Positions 24,729-37,310 of a stretch of 64,000 nucleotides of DNA are shown in pieces. Made by a program: the position numbers and the translations under genes. Origin of the DNA: Cranoglanis bouderius (lineage: Eukaryota; Chordata; Actinopteri; Siluriformes; Cranoglanididae); contig CM042535.1 of assembly GCA_023630585.1 (NCBI GenBank), positions 33,972,399 to 34,036,398 on the forward strand, in the 5' to 3' direction. Within the stretch, counting starts at the first letter, position 1; every line of letters begins with the position of its first letter. Under the pieces are notes generated by a model. It was not told the origin of the DNA. It ran no database searches and was given only the letters and a program-made list of their open reading frames with translations.

Positions 24729-25533
24729 CAGGTGCATCTAAAAAAATATTAGAATATCGTGGAACTTTCATTTATTGTAGATTCATTACACATAAAGTGA
24801 AATATTTCAAGCCTTTTTTGTTTTAATCTTTATGATTATGGTTTACAGCTCATGGAAATCAAAAATCCAGTATCTCAAAATATTAGAATAAAGAATTTAT
24901 AATACAGAAATGTCGACCTGAGAAGAGCTCTAATCAGCTAATTAACTCAAAACACCTGCAAAGGTTTCCCAAGCCTTTAATCTCTCAGTCTGTTTCAGTA
25001 CACAAAACCACGATATTCATGGAATAATATTCATGGAAAGTTGACTGGAAGGGAAAAGCATGGTAGGAAAAGGTGCACAAGCAACAGGGATGACTATGCA
25101 GCCTTGAGAGGATTGTCAAGCAAAGTCGATTCAAGAACTTGGGGGAGCTTCACAAGGAGTGGACTGAGGCTGGAGTCAGTGCATCAAGTGCCACCATGCA
25201 CAGATGTGTGGAGTGAAGTGTGGAGTGGAGAAGCACAGAATCCAAGTTGCTTGAAGTCCAGTGTGAAGTTTCCACAGTCAGTGATGATTTGGGGTGCCAT
25301 GTCATCTGCAGTGCCACAGGCTGATTGCCTCCATGCCACGCCGCATTGATGCAGTAATTCGTGCAAAAGGAGCCTCGACCAAGTATTGAGTGCATTACTC
25401 AATAATTAACATACTTTTCAGAAGGTCGACATTTCTGTATTATAAATTCTTTATTCTAATATTTTGAGATACTGGATTTTTGATTTCCATGAACTGTATT
25501 TCCACGATATTGAAATTTCTTGAGATGCACCTG
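24729..25533 (+). mobile_element. Tc1-like element (family 1), internally deleted, 805 bp
   Basis: Ends CAGGTGCATCTAAAAAAATA and (complement) CAGGTGCATCTCAAGAAATT. The inner arms are also complementary (CTTTATTCTAATATTTTGAG near 25450). It carries a fused transposase remnant. Confidence 0.9.
25041..25349 (+). pseudogene. transposase remnant (family 1) with several internal deletions
   Basis: It preserves GREKHGRKRC (linker), then jumps to LKSSVKFPQSVMIWGAMSSA (between the catalytic residues) and finally the C-terminal MPRRIDAVIRAKGAS region in another frame. All three catalytic residues are absent. Confidence 0.85.
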
Positions 25534-25561
25534 TGTGTGTGTGTGTCTGTGTACATACACA

Positions 25562-26693
25562 CAGTTGCAATCAAAATTATTCAACCCCCATTGCAAATAT
25601 TGTCAAAATTTGCAGACTTTCAGCTGTTTGCAATGAACAAATCAAACAAAAGCAATTGAAATAGTTCAACACAACGAATGCTTCAAGTGGTTTCCCCAAA
25701 TTCAACTGAAAATGCAGAAAAAGGAAGCTATCAACAGCTAGCTGAGGTTTCAGTGAGCACAACAGTTAGCTGAGGTTCCAGTGAGCACAGTATGGTGTGT
25801 ACTAAACGCAGGTTTCCATGCCAGAACTCCAAGACGTACACCACTACTGACACAAAAGCACAAGAAAGATCGGCTCAAAATCATATAACTAAGCCACAGA
25901 AGTTTTGGGATTCTGTTCTGTGGAGCGATGAAACAAAACTGGAACGTTTCGGCATGATGGATCAGCGGTATGTCTGGAGAAAGAAGAACGAAGAAAGAAC
26001 ACACTGTCCACAGTCAAGCGTGGTGGTGGCTCAGTGATGCTCTGGGGCTGCTTTGCATCCTCTTGCACTGGAAACCTGAAGCATGTGGAAGGCAAGATGG
26101 ATTCATTGAAGTATCAGGAAATCCTAGGAGAAAACGTCATGCCGTCTATGAGGAAGCTGAAGCTTGGGCGTCATTGGACCTTGCAACAGGACAATGATCC
26201 CAAGCATACCTCAAATTCCACCAAGGCTTGGTTGCAGAAGAAGTCCTTGAAGATTCTACAGGGCCATCACACTCACCTGACTTGAACCCCATGGAAAATC
26301 TGTGGTGGGATTTGAAGAAGGAGGTTGCAGCACGCAAACCCAAGAATATTACTGAACTGGAGGCCATTGCTCATGAGGAATGGGCTACAATTTCTCAGGA
26401 ACGCTGCCAGAAGCTGGTGTCTGGCTATGCATCTCGTTTGCAGCAGGTCATAACAGCAAAAGGGTGCTCTACTAAGTACTAAAGATGCTTGGCATGAAAG
26501 GGTTGAATAATTTTGAGACTGGAGAAGTCATTATAAGTTGCATTTTCAGTTGAATTTGGGGAAACCACTTGAAGCATTCGTTGTACTGAACTATTTCAAT
26601 TGCTTTTGTTTGATTTGTTCATTGCAAACAGCTGAAAGTCTTTGACAATAAACCTGATTTGCAATGGGGGTTGGATAATTTTGATTGCAACTG
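25562..26693 (+). mobile_element. Tc1-like element (family 2) with partial transposase, 1.13 kb
   Basis: Left end CAGTTGCAATCAAAATTATT, right end complementary and followed by TA. The right arm keeps both outer and inner direct repeats (ATTTTGAGACTGG near 26508); the left inner repeat is lost together with the 5' part of the gene. It is the coding relative of 6857-7349. Confidence 0.93.
25792..26482 (+). pseudogene. Tc1 transposase, N-terminally truncated and frameshifted (family 2)
   Basis: Segments in three frames give VLWSDETKLERFG (first Asp), MLWGCFASS, LQQDNDPKHTSNST (second Asp) and SPDLNPMENLWWDLKKEV (third Glu), then a C-terminus ending GCSTKY. All three catalytic positions survive. 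The helix-turn-helix domain is gone and at least two frameshifts (about 26030 and 26270) break the gene. Confidence 0.92.
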
Positions 26694-26702
26694 TATACAC
26701 AG

Positions 26703-27010
26703 TACTGTGCAAACGTTTAGGCACATGCAAAGAAATGCTGTAGAGCAAAGATGCCTTAAAAATAATGATTTGTGCAGTTTTATAAGGAAATGAGCTGGTA
26801 AGTTTTATTGAGCATCTTGCAGAACCAGACACAGTTCTTCTGGAGACTTTGACTTTCGCACTCGCTTCTTATTTTTGCAGCAAAACCCAGCAGCCTTCAT
26901 TGTGTTTTTTGTCTGAAAAGTGTCTCTTACGTAATATGCTGCTTTCTTTAATGACATACAAACATTTTTCTGTAACATTGAATTTTGTGCTAGAAAACTA
27001 GTGTTTGGGA
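26703..27010 (-). mobile_element. Tc1-like end fragment (family 5)
   Basis: Begins CAGTACTGTGCAAACGTTTA next to TA. Internal - strand words (GAAGAACTGTGTCTGG, KSPEELCLVLQDAQ) match the C-terminal gene remnant at 45180-45360. The other end is missing. Confidence 0.7.
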
Positions 27011-27099
27011 ATCTAAAATGTTTCTTGTACTGACTTGATAATGTAGAAGTCATCAAATAAAAAATCTATAACAAGGTTTGTACTAAAAGAAAAAAAAAG

Positions 27100-27102
<3 letters not shown>

Positions 27103-27192
<90 letters not shown>
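27103..27192. repeat. (AT)n, 90 bp
   Basis: Uninterrupted (AT)n. Confidence 0.97.
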
Positions 27193-27194
<2 letters not shown>

Positions 27195-27222
27195 CATAGC
27201 ACATTGTATGTCAAACATTCTA

Positions 27223-27715
27223 TAAACTATGGATATGATCTAAGTGACTTTAACCATGATTGTTGGTCCCAGATGGGCTGGTTTGAGTATTTCAGAAACT
27301 GCTGATCTGCTGGGATTTTCACACACAACCGTCTCTAGAGTTTACACAGAATGGTGTGAAAAAAAAAACAACAACAGAAAAACAACCTATCCAGTGAGCG
27401 TAAACGTGCAGGCAGAAACGCCTTGCTGATGAGAGAGGTCAGAGAATAGCCAGACTGATTCGAGCTGACAGGAAGCCTAGAGTAACTCAAATAATCGCTC
27501 TTTACAACCGTGGTGAGCAGAAAAGCCTCTCAGAACGCGCGGCACATCAAACCTTGAGGTGTATGAGCTACAACCGCAGAAGACCACATCAGGTTCCACT
27601 CCTGTCAGGCAGGAATAGGAATCTGAGGCTACAGTTACTACAGGCTCACAGAAAACTGGAAAGTCCAGGAGATGAAATACTCAAACCAGCTTATCTGGCA
27701 TCAACTGCATTTTTG
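27223..27715 (+). mobile_element. Tc1-like element (family 6), N-terminal part plus right arm
   Basis: Encodes a decayed N-terminal region (SISETADLLGFSHTTVSRVYTEW, a helix-turn-helix). It continues into the GEQKSLSERAAHQTL-type linker region, then jumps to an inverted copy of its own beginning (GAAATACTCAAACCAGC at about 27676). Relatives are at 34559-34915, 46590-46680, 55195-56050 and 56164-56470. Confidence 0.85.
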
Positions 27716-27911
27716 TTAATATACTCGTGCTGAAATTTCATTGTCATTTGACATAATTGTCATAATTCTATATATGTATATTCTATCTAACAAAAAAACT
27801 GTTTTCATTTGTTTCTTTTCTTGAGTGCCACAGAATAACAGAGATAATGAGAAATGACAGTTTGGGCATTTTAATTTGCAGACACTGTACATGTGTACAC
27901 GTTGTTTGGAA

Positions 27912-27915
<4 letters not shown>

Positions 27916-27967
<52 letters not shown>

Positions 27968-28150
27968 TGAGTGCACACACTGAAAGCATAATGTATTGCA
28001 TTGCTGTGTTCTGTCTCTGTACTGACACAGCAGCAGTCCTGAATATTTTATCACAAGAATGCTGCTTTTGCTCTTATATTCTCTGTGCCGTGTGTGTGTG
28101 TGCGCGTGCGTGTGTGTGTGTGTGCGTGTGTGAGTGTGTGTGTGCGTGCA
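27916..28150. repeat. (GT)n tracts
   Basis: (GT)n at 27916-27965 and an imperfect GT/GC tract at 28091-28148. Confidence 0.95.
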
Positions 28151-28199
28151 CTGATGCGCCCCACGCTTTTGATACTGCCAGGAAAGCCAGAGTAGTGCA

Positions 28200-28774
28200 T
28201 TAACACTCAGGAAAAGATGTTTTCAACCACGCTCCTTCTCTCATGCCGCATTCCTGTCTTATTCTGTTTCAGCCTCTCTTCCTGCATGCACTGCACTGTC
28301 AGGCTCAAATATAAGCAGAGCATGAAATAGTAGCGAGCTGGTAGAGAAAACGTAAATATTTCACCACTTTTCCTGACTTTGAAAACAATGGCTGAGCATT
28401 CATTGTGTATAATTAATGAAACTTAATTATACGCTCCAGTTTGCTGAATCAGGGTTAGCTTACTGGGTAATGGGAGTGTGCCATAATTAGCTAATGAGGC
28501 TAGATATTTTGGTAGATCGGTTGCCCGTTCATTTATGATCTTGAAGGTAAGATCTGGGTGAAATTTGTCCTAGATCAGCAGCTACTGATTTGTAACAGAC
28601 CACGCTGCCATTTCCTTTGGGCATTAGCCATTATGTTACGCTTCTGCATGTTTGCTTCTGTGAATCGTATTAAGCGTATCTTATCTGTGGGTCCACTTAG
28701 AGGACACTACAGTAGTGCTGTACAACGTTGTTTATTAAATGAAACTCCATGCTGAAACATGTTAAATGGGTTTA
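28200..28774. other. no gene; complex unique DNA
   Basis: The stretch 28430-28740 is free of recognised repeats and contains CATAATTAGCTAATGAGG and other TAAT words. It could be a conserved non-coding element upstream of adgrl3; this is unverified. Confidence 0.3.
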
Positions 28775-29864
28775 CAATGGATATAAAAAGAAAGAAGTAA
28801 AAAAGAAGTTTTTGTGAAGTAAAAAAAATGTATTAAAACAAAATAAATCATGTCAGCGCTTCATCCACCTTTAATGCGATAAAGCGACCAACAAAATGCA
28901 AGAGGAAAAACAAATGGAAAGTAAATAAGGACACTTACAAAAACATGGTTGCATGAGTATGCACACCCTTTTATTATGGGGCATGTGACTGGGCTCAGAA
29001 TGAAAAAAAAAAAAAATCAAACAAATGAAACAACTCATGTTCAAATGTAATTATTGTACACCTTCCATCAGTGAGGTGATTCTGCTTATCCCCAATTAAA
29101 GATCAGCATTTTCTGTAGGATTTGTCTTGACATCTTGGTGAACTGCTGAAGCTATGGTCCACAAAGAGCTTACAAAGCATGTACAGGATCTCATTGTCAA
29201 AATTTATAAAAAAGGAAAGGGGTAGAAAAGAATTTCCAAAACATTAGATGTACCGTGGAACACTGTGAAAGCCATCATCAACAAATGGACAAAAATACCA
29301 AGAACAAGACGTTCTTCAAAATGAGAAGATGAGAAGAAAACCTATCAGGGAAGCTGCCAAGAGACCAACAGCAAAAAACAAAACAAAACAAAACAAAAAA
29401 TACACCCAAGCCTGTTTAAATCACCCCAAACCATGTGGCAAAATGTCTTATTGTCTGATGAAACCAAGGGAGAACGTTTTGAGCATGATTCCAAAAGATA
29501 TGGTGCAAAAACTAGACAGCATGGCGAAGTGAAGCATGGTGGTGGCAGCGTCATGCTATGGAGCTTTCTTGTCATCTGGGACTGGGGCTCTAATCAAGAT
29601 AAAGAGAATCTTGGATAGCTCCAAATACCAATCTATTTTGACACAAAACCTGCATTCACCTTCCAGAACGAAAACAACCCAAAGCACAAATTCAAATCCA
29701 CAAAGGAATGGCTTCAGAAGAAGATCAAGGTTTTGGAATGGCCCAGTCAGAGCCCAGATCTAAATCCTGTTGAAAACCTGTGGAACAACTTTTTTTTTTC
29801 TTCTTTTTTACATCAGAAAAACCTGCAGTTTTAACAGGGGTGTGCAGACTTTTTACATACACTG
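28775..29864 (+). mobile_element. Tc1-like element (family 4), 1.09 kb, decayed
   Basis: Left end CAATGGATATAAAAAG after TA. Right end GTGCAGACTTTTTACATACA ending CACTG before TA. Same family as 16840-17637. Confidence 0.85.
29140..29800 (+). pseudogene. Tc1 transposase, multiple frameshifts (family 4)
   Basis: Recognisable pieces are a helix-turn-helix-like VPWNTVKAIINKW region near 29250, MSYCLMKPRE for the first Asp block, VKHGGGSVMLW, and a terminal SQSPDLNPVENLWNN (third Glu) near 29750. The second Asp block is lost. Frame changes are numerous. Confidence 0.85.
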
Positions 29865-31131
29865 TAAATATTCGTGACTTGTTTAGCGACTCTGGTGCTA
29901 ATTTGTTGGTCGCCGCCGTATTTTCGTTAGTCCTGTGAGAAGTTAGCGGTTGTCTGTGACGACATTGCTGGTGCAGTTACAGTGTTGATTAATAGGACAA
30001 CAATACTTTCTGGGTAATGTATATCATTTAAATGAATGAAGGTCAAACCGGAAAATGTTAATTCGGTATTTTACATTACAGAATAGATCTTGGACATTAT
30101 TGAAGGTCACATGTTAATTATGAGGATCAGTATGCAGGTCCGTTAAACGTTATCATAAGATAAGCCTTACTGATCTTAGAAAAAGGTACAGGATCTCTAA
30201 CATTAGCTTTGACCACCATGACCAATTACGTAATGAGGATAGAGAAAGCCCTCAGTGGTTTGTCTTTGCGTGTAGCCCATAACCATGAAGATAATATCAG
30301 GTGAAATTTGTCTGCAGCAGATAGAACTGGCTTCTGATTCCTAAGCTGCTGTGCTAAGATTTCCTTCAGAAGTTAGCTTTTTTTTTTTTTTTTAAAGCTA
30401 GTAGCTCCTTTTGAAAAAAGGAAGTAGTAGTAGTAGTAAAGCTAGTAGTAGTTAGCTTTACTACTACTGCTTTTTAAAGCTAGTAGCTCCTGCAACTCAA
30501 ACCCAACAGATACATTATGTTAGCCTTTAGCTCAAAACCGTGACATCCTGTAGCCTTTTGGCTAGCAGATTTAGCTTTAAAAAAAACAAACAAAAAAAAA
30601 ACAGTTTGTTAGCCTTGTTAGCTGTTTTAGTCACAAGACTGCAGCTCTCTGTAGACATACAGTATCTGAAGTGGCAGGACAGAGCCAGTGCGCTACAGTG
30701 CCCAGTAATGTGCTAGCGTTAGCTAATGACGACGTTGAAAGAAGGAGGACAGAAATAGACTGATAAAAAGAGTAAACAAACACAATAGCTGGTTGGTTAT
30801 AGCGTTTTGAAGGAAGTGCCTAGTGAATGAGTTACTGTAAACCTATTGTATTTCATTTTTATGCTTCTACATTTATAAACGTTGTAACCTTGTGTCATGC
30901 CTATGGTCTATTATGTATGTTGAAGTGTCTGTGCATACATCCATGTAAATATGAGTTTTATTTAATTAAACTTTTTTTTTTTTTTTTCAAATCTCAGGGG
31001 TTTTTTTTTGTTTTTTTTTGTGGACTCATCATAGCTGCATTAGACAGCAACATACAGTTATAAATACTTATGCAATTATAAACTGTTTAACATATCATAT
31101 AAACTTATTACAAACCAATGCATGTTTTCTG

Positions 31132-31133
<2 letters not shown>
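29865..31133. other. no gene; TAG/CTA-rich local palindrome
   Basis: AT-rich. Around 30424-30468 an (AGT)n stretch and its complement flank a short spacer. The word AAAGCTAGTAGCTCCT occurs twice, at about 30395 and 30476. Confidence 0.6.

Positions 31134-31186
<53 letters not shown>
31134..31186. repeat. (ATT)n
   Basis: Uninterrupted ATT tract. Confidence 0.97.
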
Positions 31187-31187
<1 letters not shown>

Positions 31188-32202
31188 GCCATATATAATA
31201 TAGCCAGCAAACTACATTCTGCTACCCAAATTTAACACCCAGTCTCACACACACACACCCACACCCACACCCACACACATTATATGAGCACTTTAGTAAA
31301 AATGAAGGTTATTAGTGTTATTCTTCTTTTTTTTTTTTTAAAGGAACATTCCGGCAGAAACTTTACACAGTTCTGCACTTTCCCCAGAATGTCAGCGCTG
31401 ACATTTTAGTGTCTGACATTTGCTTCTTCAGTTTTACACTGAAACTACGAGGCTAATGCAGTTCCCTTTTGTTGTGAGCGCTATCCTTGTACCGTCTCAG
31501 TTTTTGGGTGCCAGGTTGTTATTCATGATCGTGACATTGAGTTTTGCACTAACGATATCACGGAAGGTTGCAGCATGCAAATGAGCTGCGTGACAAATCG
31601 CTGGATTTTTCCGGGTTGCGTCTTTGTCAGACGTTCTAGCTCATAGTTGGTTGTTATGATGAATATCAGCACACAGGCTAATCTTTGTCACGTAAAGGGG
31701 TCAGTATTGTGGTTTTTTCCCATACCGCAATCCAAATATGTTTACAATTTTACCAACAACAACAACAAAAAAAGCAGCCCTGAATTCCCTGAACTGTGAA
31801 AACTGTCGTTTTTGTGTGTCCATGTCTCTTTGTGTATGTTTGTGTGTCTTCCTCACACTATATGAATAGAGCTTCTCTCGGCAGCTCATGCTAAGTGTGG
31901 CGCGTTAAAAATACAGAGAGGAAAGCAATAAAAGATGAATCAGACAGGCGCTGTGCTTATTGGCAGGCGACGTAGGGTAGCAGTGAGTCACAGACACAGA
32001 ATCTATTATGAGCTGAGGGGTGAGAACTTCACTTCTCAATCCTGGGTGTGTGTGTGTGTGTGTGTCGTCCTCACAGAGACCGAGCAGAATAGCGATGGTG
32101 TGTTGAATGAAATATTTAGCAAAAGTAATAGAAATTTGTAACACTTGCAGATGAAGATTTAGAAATACAGTCATATTAGAAATTTAAAATAAAATCCCTG
32201 CG

Positions 32203-32206
<4 letters not shown>
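31187..32206. other. no gene; short (CA)n/(TG)n
   Basis: (CA)n at 31246-31280 and (TG)n at 32045-32065. No exon seen. Confidence 0.5.

Positions 32207-32259
<53 letters not shown>
32207..32259. repeat. (TG)n
   Basis: Uninterrupted (TG)n. Confidence 0.97.
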
Positions 32260-32262
<3 letters not shown>

Positions 32263-33644
32263 TGGGGGGGAAGATTTTTATCTCTTTGTATCTGTGTATA
32301 CGCCCGAGCCAGAGGTTAAGTTGGTGTCTTGTTACATCATGGACATCTGCCACTGTGAAACAACAGCTCTTCAGTTCTCTGTCTGTTGGTACAGTAGGAA
32401 AGGATGCTGAATACAACCAAACTCAGCATGCATGTTATAAGAAGCTGCTCTTTGCTTTCGGAAATATTACTAAAATATATTGAAACGAATGCGCGTAATG
32501 AGAGGCTGTGTAATACGTTTCGCAAAGGATTGCCTTGTACAGTATTGATATCGCAGAAAGTTGCATTATCGAAGAAACCACTACAAGCATCCTGAAATGT
32601 CTGAGATGGTGTGTGTGTGTGTGTGGATCATTTTTTGACAGATTAAGGCTTTTACGTTTTCCGCCCGAGAAATGTCTTTATAAAACTGACGCAGGCCGTG
32701 TCACATTAAGCATTCATCGACATCGTCGTATGACATGATGTCAATATCATGTGGTCGTCCTGACTATGTGTTAGAACTGAAAACATGCCAGGAAGTAGAG
32801 ATGTCCATTAAGGACGGGGACATTAAGAAAGACCTGCTTTAGGGGACTTGTTAATGGAATCAGCAGATTGACAGCGAGGGGAATGAGGCGACAAAGACGC
32901 TGCTTCTGTCATTACTAGACCCAGACCACTTCAGGGGCCGGTTAGAGGTCAAGAGGTCACAGAAAAAAGCAGATCACCATAACAAGACGAAAGGAGCCAT
33001 ATGCCTTAACTAGATTTTTAAAAAATTTTTTAACTGTGACATTTTAACTGCCATATAGCGTATTACAGCCAAAGGGGTCTGTCAAGTGGCATTAAAGTTC
33101 ATCGGAGATAGAACAGGCACGAGCCCCCCCCCTCCGTCGGATCAGTAAAAATGTATCCATGTGGTTACTCAGTGTAATAAGTAATAAGTAATAACTACAA
33201 TCGATATCCAATATAAAGAAAGGAAAAAAGAAAGAAAAAAAAGAGAAACTGCACAAATCAGATCTGATTCTGTAAATTGGAAATGATTTTGTTTACATAT
33301 ATATTTCATTATTCATTTGGCAAGGATAAAAATTATACTTGGATTATTTAAAATATTTTTTGCCCTTTCATTTAAAAGATGTATTGAAATTTATTTGAAT
33401 AAATGATTTGTTTAAATTATTCATTTGTAAAGTCAAATGTATTTGCATGTCTTGTAGGTTAGTAGTGTTTAAACGCTTTGTGTGTGGAAGTTATAGATAA
33501 AGTAAAGTGCTTCCATGAAAAATGGTTCATTTTAAATCTTAGTCGTTCAAAAATGATCGGATTGTCAGCTTATTTGTGCATTTTTATTTTTCCATAGTAT
33601 CGGCGTAGAAAAGGAAAAAAAAGCGCTATTGTGCCATCTCTATA
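32260..33644. other. no recognised gene
   Basis: The stretch 32820-33000 is complex, non-repetitive sequence. The remainder is AT-rich with short homopolymers. Confidence 0.4.
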
Positions 33645-34054
33645 CAGTCCCTCCAGGATTTTGTGATCGCAGAAATGAACGAAAAATCAAGCGAAACTCC
33701 ACCATACATTCGGAGGAGCTTGAAATTGTTCAAAATTACTGCAGATTTTCCACAGATTTGGGCCCAGACGCGTCATGTGACGTCATCACAACGCGCATTC
33801 AGCCGAAGCCCTCTTCGATTCACGTGCGTCGAACATGAGTACAGCTACCAACAAACATCACAGCGAAAGAGCATGCAAAACAATTTCGTGCAGTTGCGAT
33901 TTCGCCAATTCAAGTAGTTTCCTGCAAAAAAAAAAAAAAGCACAAAAAACTCTGCAAGTTGCATCGCAAATTTTGAAAAAAGTCGCAGCAAAATCGAGCA
34001 TTTTTGGCCGCAACAATCACAAAAACACTCAGTGAAATCCTGTAGTACGGACTG
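33645..34054 (+). mobile_element. repeat family A, complete copy (410 bp)
   Basis: Begins CAGTCCCTCCAGGATTTTG right after TA and ends TGAAATCCTGTAGTACGGACTG, a diverged inverted terminus. Non-coding, with a (A)n patch at 33927-33939. Probably a non-autonomous DNA transposon; the superfamily is not identified. Confidence 0.75.
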
Positions 34055-34558
34055 TTTATATGCAATGGTTCAAATTTTGTACAAACAGCTACAGAAAATA
34101 AGTACATTTTATCAACATAAAAATTGGATTATTAGTTTTGAAATAATAGTATTTTCTCTCAAAAGTGATGTGGCAAAAGTAATGTGCTGTAAGCGGAGGG
34201 TCCACAAAATATTAATTATGGGTGTGACCACAATTTAGAAACCATTTTTTGACAAATTGGCACTATATGTTAAAAAAAAAAAACTATTATGTTTAATGTT
34301 TAATTACATGTTTCATTTTTTTCTCATTTTTATGAAGGGTGCAAATGATTCTACAGATGAATGTATAACGACTAAACCATACATTTGTATGCATACTACC
34401 GCCTATAATCAACACAAATATACACGCGCACACATAAATATCTTTAAATATCACCTCTGGCACCTCTGGATGTCACAGTTGCCAGGCAACGACTGGAACA
34501 CAGTTCTTACAAAACGTTACCATAGATTGATACGCTGAACTGATGTGCCATACAAAAT
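34055..34558. other. no recognised feature
   Basis: AT-rich unique DNA. Confidence 0.4.
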
Positions 34559-34915
34559 ACACAGACTGGCCCCTATATTAAGAACACCAATTAACAATTC
34601 ATATTTCAGTAGCGTCATGCAGATACAAGGGCAAGGGCTTCGGTTCATGTTCACATCAGACGTCAGAATGGGGAAGATCTCAGTGCCGTTGACATCCAGC
34701 CAACATCCAGTGAGCAGCAGTTCTGCTGGGGGAAGCGCCTTGTTGATCGGAGAATAGACAGGAGGCTACAGTAACTCAAGTAACTACTCTTTACAACCGT
34801 GGTGAGCAGAAAAGCGTAATCAGAACGTACAACACGTCGAACCTTGAGGTGGATGGGCTACAACAGCAGAAGACCACATCGGGTTCCACTCCTGTCAGCT
34901 ACAGCGGGCACAGTT
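34559..34915 (+). mobile_element. Tc1-like element (family 6), left part
   Basis: Starts with a diverged TIR (ACTGGCCCCTATATTAAGAA) and carries part of the 5' region, then the linker region (TTTACAACCGTGGTGAGCAG, GATGGGCTACAACAGCAGAA). It breaks off at about 34915. The helix-turn-helix block is deleted. Confidence 0.8.
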
Positions 34916-35214
34916 TCCAGTTTCATTGGCACGTCAAGCCACCGATTCATCAACTTTATTCAAATCAGTAGTTTTGTAGATAATATGATCAGAATGTTCA
35001 CAAACCTTGCAACACTTTGAGCACTGTTTTGAGCTGTTAAAACGTTCCTCGCCTTCCGCGATTACTCTATCGCTCTCGTCTCAGAATGAAGGCAGCTAAA
35101 AAAAAAAATCCACCTAGAAAGATTTAATGATGAATGATAATGGATTTAATGGAAAACTGAAATCAATAAGCTTGATGTACAGAGAGTTGAGTATTCAATG
35201 TTTTTTAGGGTTTT
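34916..35214. other. no recognised feature
   Basis: Unique DNA with short poly(A) at 35099-35108. Confidence 0.4.
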
Positions 35215-35400
35215 TTTTGTATTTGTATAGTACTTTTAACATTGTCCCAAAGCAGATTTACAGAAATCTGGATGTGGATTCAGATCCCTAATATACAAAC
35301 CAGTGGTGACGGTGGCAGGGAAAAACTCCCCGAGGCGACAGGAGGAAGAAACCTTGAGAGGAACCAGACTCAAACGGGAACCTGCAGTATTGTGTTCTGT
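35215..35400 (+). repeat. dispersed teleost repeat fragment
   Basis: The words AGGGAAAAACTCCCCGAGG and AGGAAGAAACCTTGAGAGGA, preceded by CCCAAAGCAGATTTACAGAA, are a very common teleost interspersed repeat. Ends not defined. Confidence 0.6.
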
Positions 35401-35605
35401 GGGATTTGAAATCAATACTAAAAAGATGTCAAACTTGTAAACCTGTCTGACATCATTATGACGTATATAATATCAATTTGTTTGTTGCCGCAAATGCTGC
35501 ACAATACATTGTTTGATGGTTACATTTAATTTGAGACTTCGCAGTACTGAAATCACAATAATGTTCAAATGAGCGCAATAAGAAACCACAGCTTTTAAAA
35601 TAATC

Positions 35606-35872
35606 CCATTTGAGGGGTTGGCACGTTCGCCTCGGTTGGGGGTTTGATTCTTGCCTCTGCTCTGTCTGCGTGGAGTTTGCATGTTCTCCCCGTGCTCTGG
35701 GGGTTTCCTCCAGGTACTCTGGTTTCCTCCACCCAGTCCAAAGACATGCATTGTAGGACAATTGGCATTGCAAAATTGTCCATATCATGTGAAGGCTCCA
35801 GGTTCCCAGCTCCCCTCATGGCTGGTTTTGTCTGCATCACAGTCCTGAAACGAATAAATGAAAGAATGAAGT
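35606..35872 (+). repeat. SINE-like repeat (main family), 5'- and 3'-eroded
   Basis: Runs from a shortened head (GGGTTGGCACGTTCGCCTCG) through GGAGTTTGCATGTTCTCCCC and TCCAAAGACATGCATTG to a decayed tail. No target duplication seen. Confidence 0.8.
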
Positions 35873-36620
35873 TTTATTTTACTTTTGAATACCTGAATAC
35901 CAGACATAGCGTAAGCTTATAATTAGAATTTGTATATCGGTTGTATATAAGTTTTCCTGTCAAGCTCTGTCTCTCTATCGTCTGTCAATAGAGGAGAATA
36001 ACGCTACACCTTTCTCTACTATAATCCTGGAAATTAAGTTCCTCATAATAATGCTACAGGTGTGTCCAGCATATGGATTTATCCTGCGGCATTCACGTTT
36101 ATTACGTTATTCTCACTGATCAGTTTAAATGATTGTACAATTACTGTAAGGTCAGACAGGGTCCAAACTATTAACTATAGTATAGTAGTAACTATATTAC
36201 TACTGCTATCTGTCCACTACTAATATCAGCCTGTATCTCATCAGTTATCTCAAACAATTACAAAATTAATATACGAATAATAAAATACAATACAAATAAA
36301 TATGAACAATACGTTTTGACTGTTAGTAGTAGGTATGTAGAACATTCCCTCCCAGAAAAGAAAAAAAAAATGTTAGCACCCTCAAAGATTCTTCGATTTA
36401 TTCCTCAGGGGTTCCAAGTGTTCAAGTACAACCGTTTTAGGAAGATAAGAACCATCCAAAAAAAAGGCTGCAATAAATATTTAGAAGGTTCTTTGCTGGT
36501 TTTTTTTTTAACATAGAATTAAAATTAAGCAAATACACAAAATGTTGTCGACTAGCATCCATGCTAATGGAATGAGGACATTAAGGACATTGTAATGATT
36601 TACGTACTTAGTTATTAACC
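35873..36620. other. no recognised feature
   Basis: AT-rich unique DNA. Confidence 0.4.
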
Positions 36621-37020
36621 ATTTCTTGCTGTACACTGGAGTTCCGATTTATCAGACATTTTCAGTTGGTATAAACAAATGAATTATCTTGTCGCCACAA
36701 GTCTGTTATAAAATTAGTCAGGAACAGGACACTGTTGGGTTTCTGTGCATAGAGTATCGTGACTCTGTTTAGCTGCTGGTGAGCAGGGTGATGGGAAAGG
36801 AGAGGGGTGCACTGGGAAAACAATTCACACCTCTCCACAATAACACCGGTACAGAGATAAAAAGCTTTTTTTGATAGTTAATCACCGTATACATCTACCA
36901 CAATAAAAGGCTAGGTAAAAAAAAAAGAAATACTTATGAAAAACCTGCAAATTCTTAAATCCTTGAGTGTGACATCACAAATATGTTCAATGCTGCACAC
37001 GAGCACCGACAAAACAAGGT
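36621..37020 (+). repeat. dispersed repeat family C, copy 2
   Basis: Co-linear with 24144-24640. It continues at its right side into a segment that is itself repeated at 38785-39105. Confidence 0.75.
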
Positions 37021-37310
37021 CAAGGTGACCTCGTCAGTCAAAACAACGTGAGAACATACTTTTCTTCTTCCCGTGATCCTTGGGAAATGTGGATGATGTG
37101 ACTTCCTGTTGAACATGTGACTTGCGGAATATTCCAAATATTCCATAGAGGTTGAACAGGGTTGAGTGAATGCTTTCATCATATATAATGGATGAGTCAT
37201 GCAAGTGGAAGTCAAGCATGAGATGTTAAATGGATCCGTAGATTAATGCAAAAATAATGATATCTTTTGAAGCGTTTTAATGACCATACCATATTTGTCT
37301 GAAACGTGCG
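37021..37310 (+). repeat. repeated segment D, copy 1
   Basis: Shares TTCTTCTTCC, GGATGATG.GACTTC, AGGGTTGAGTGAATG, GATGAGATGTTAAATGGAT-like and AAAAATAAT words, in order, with 38785-39105. Confidence 0.7.
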
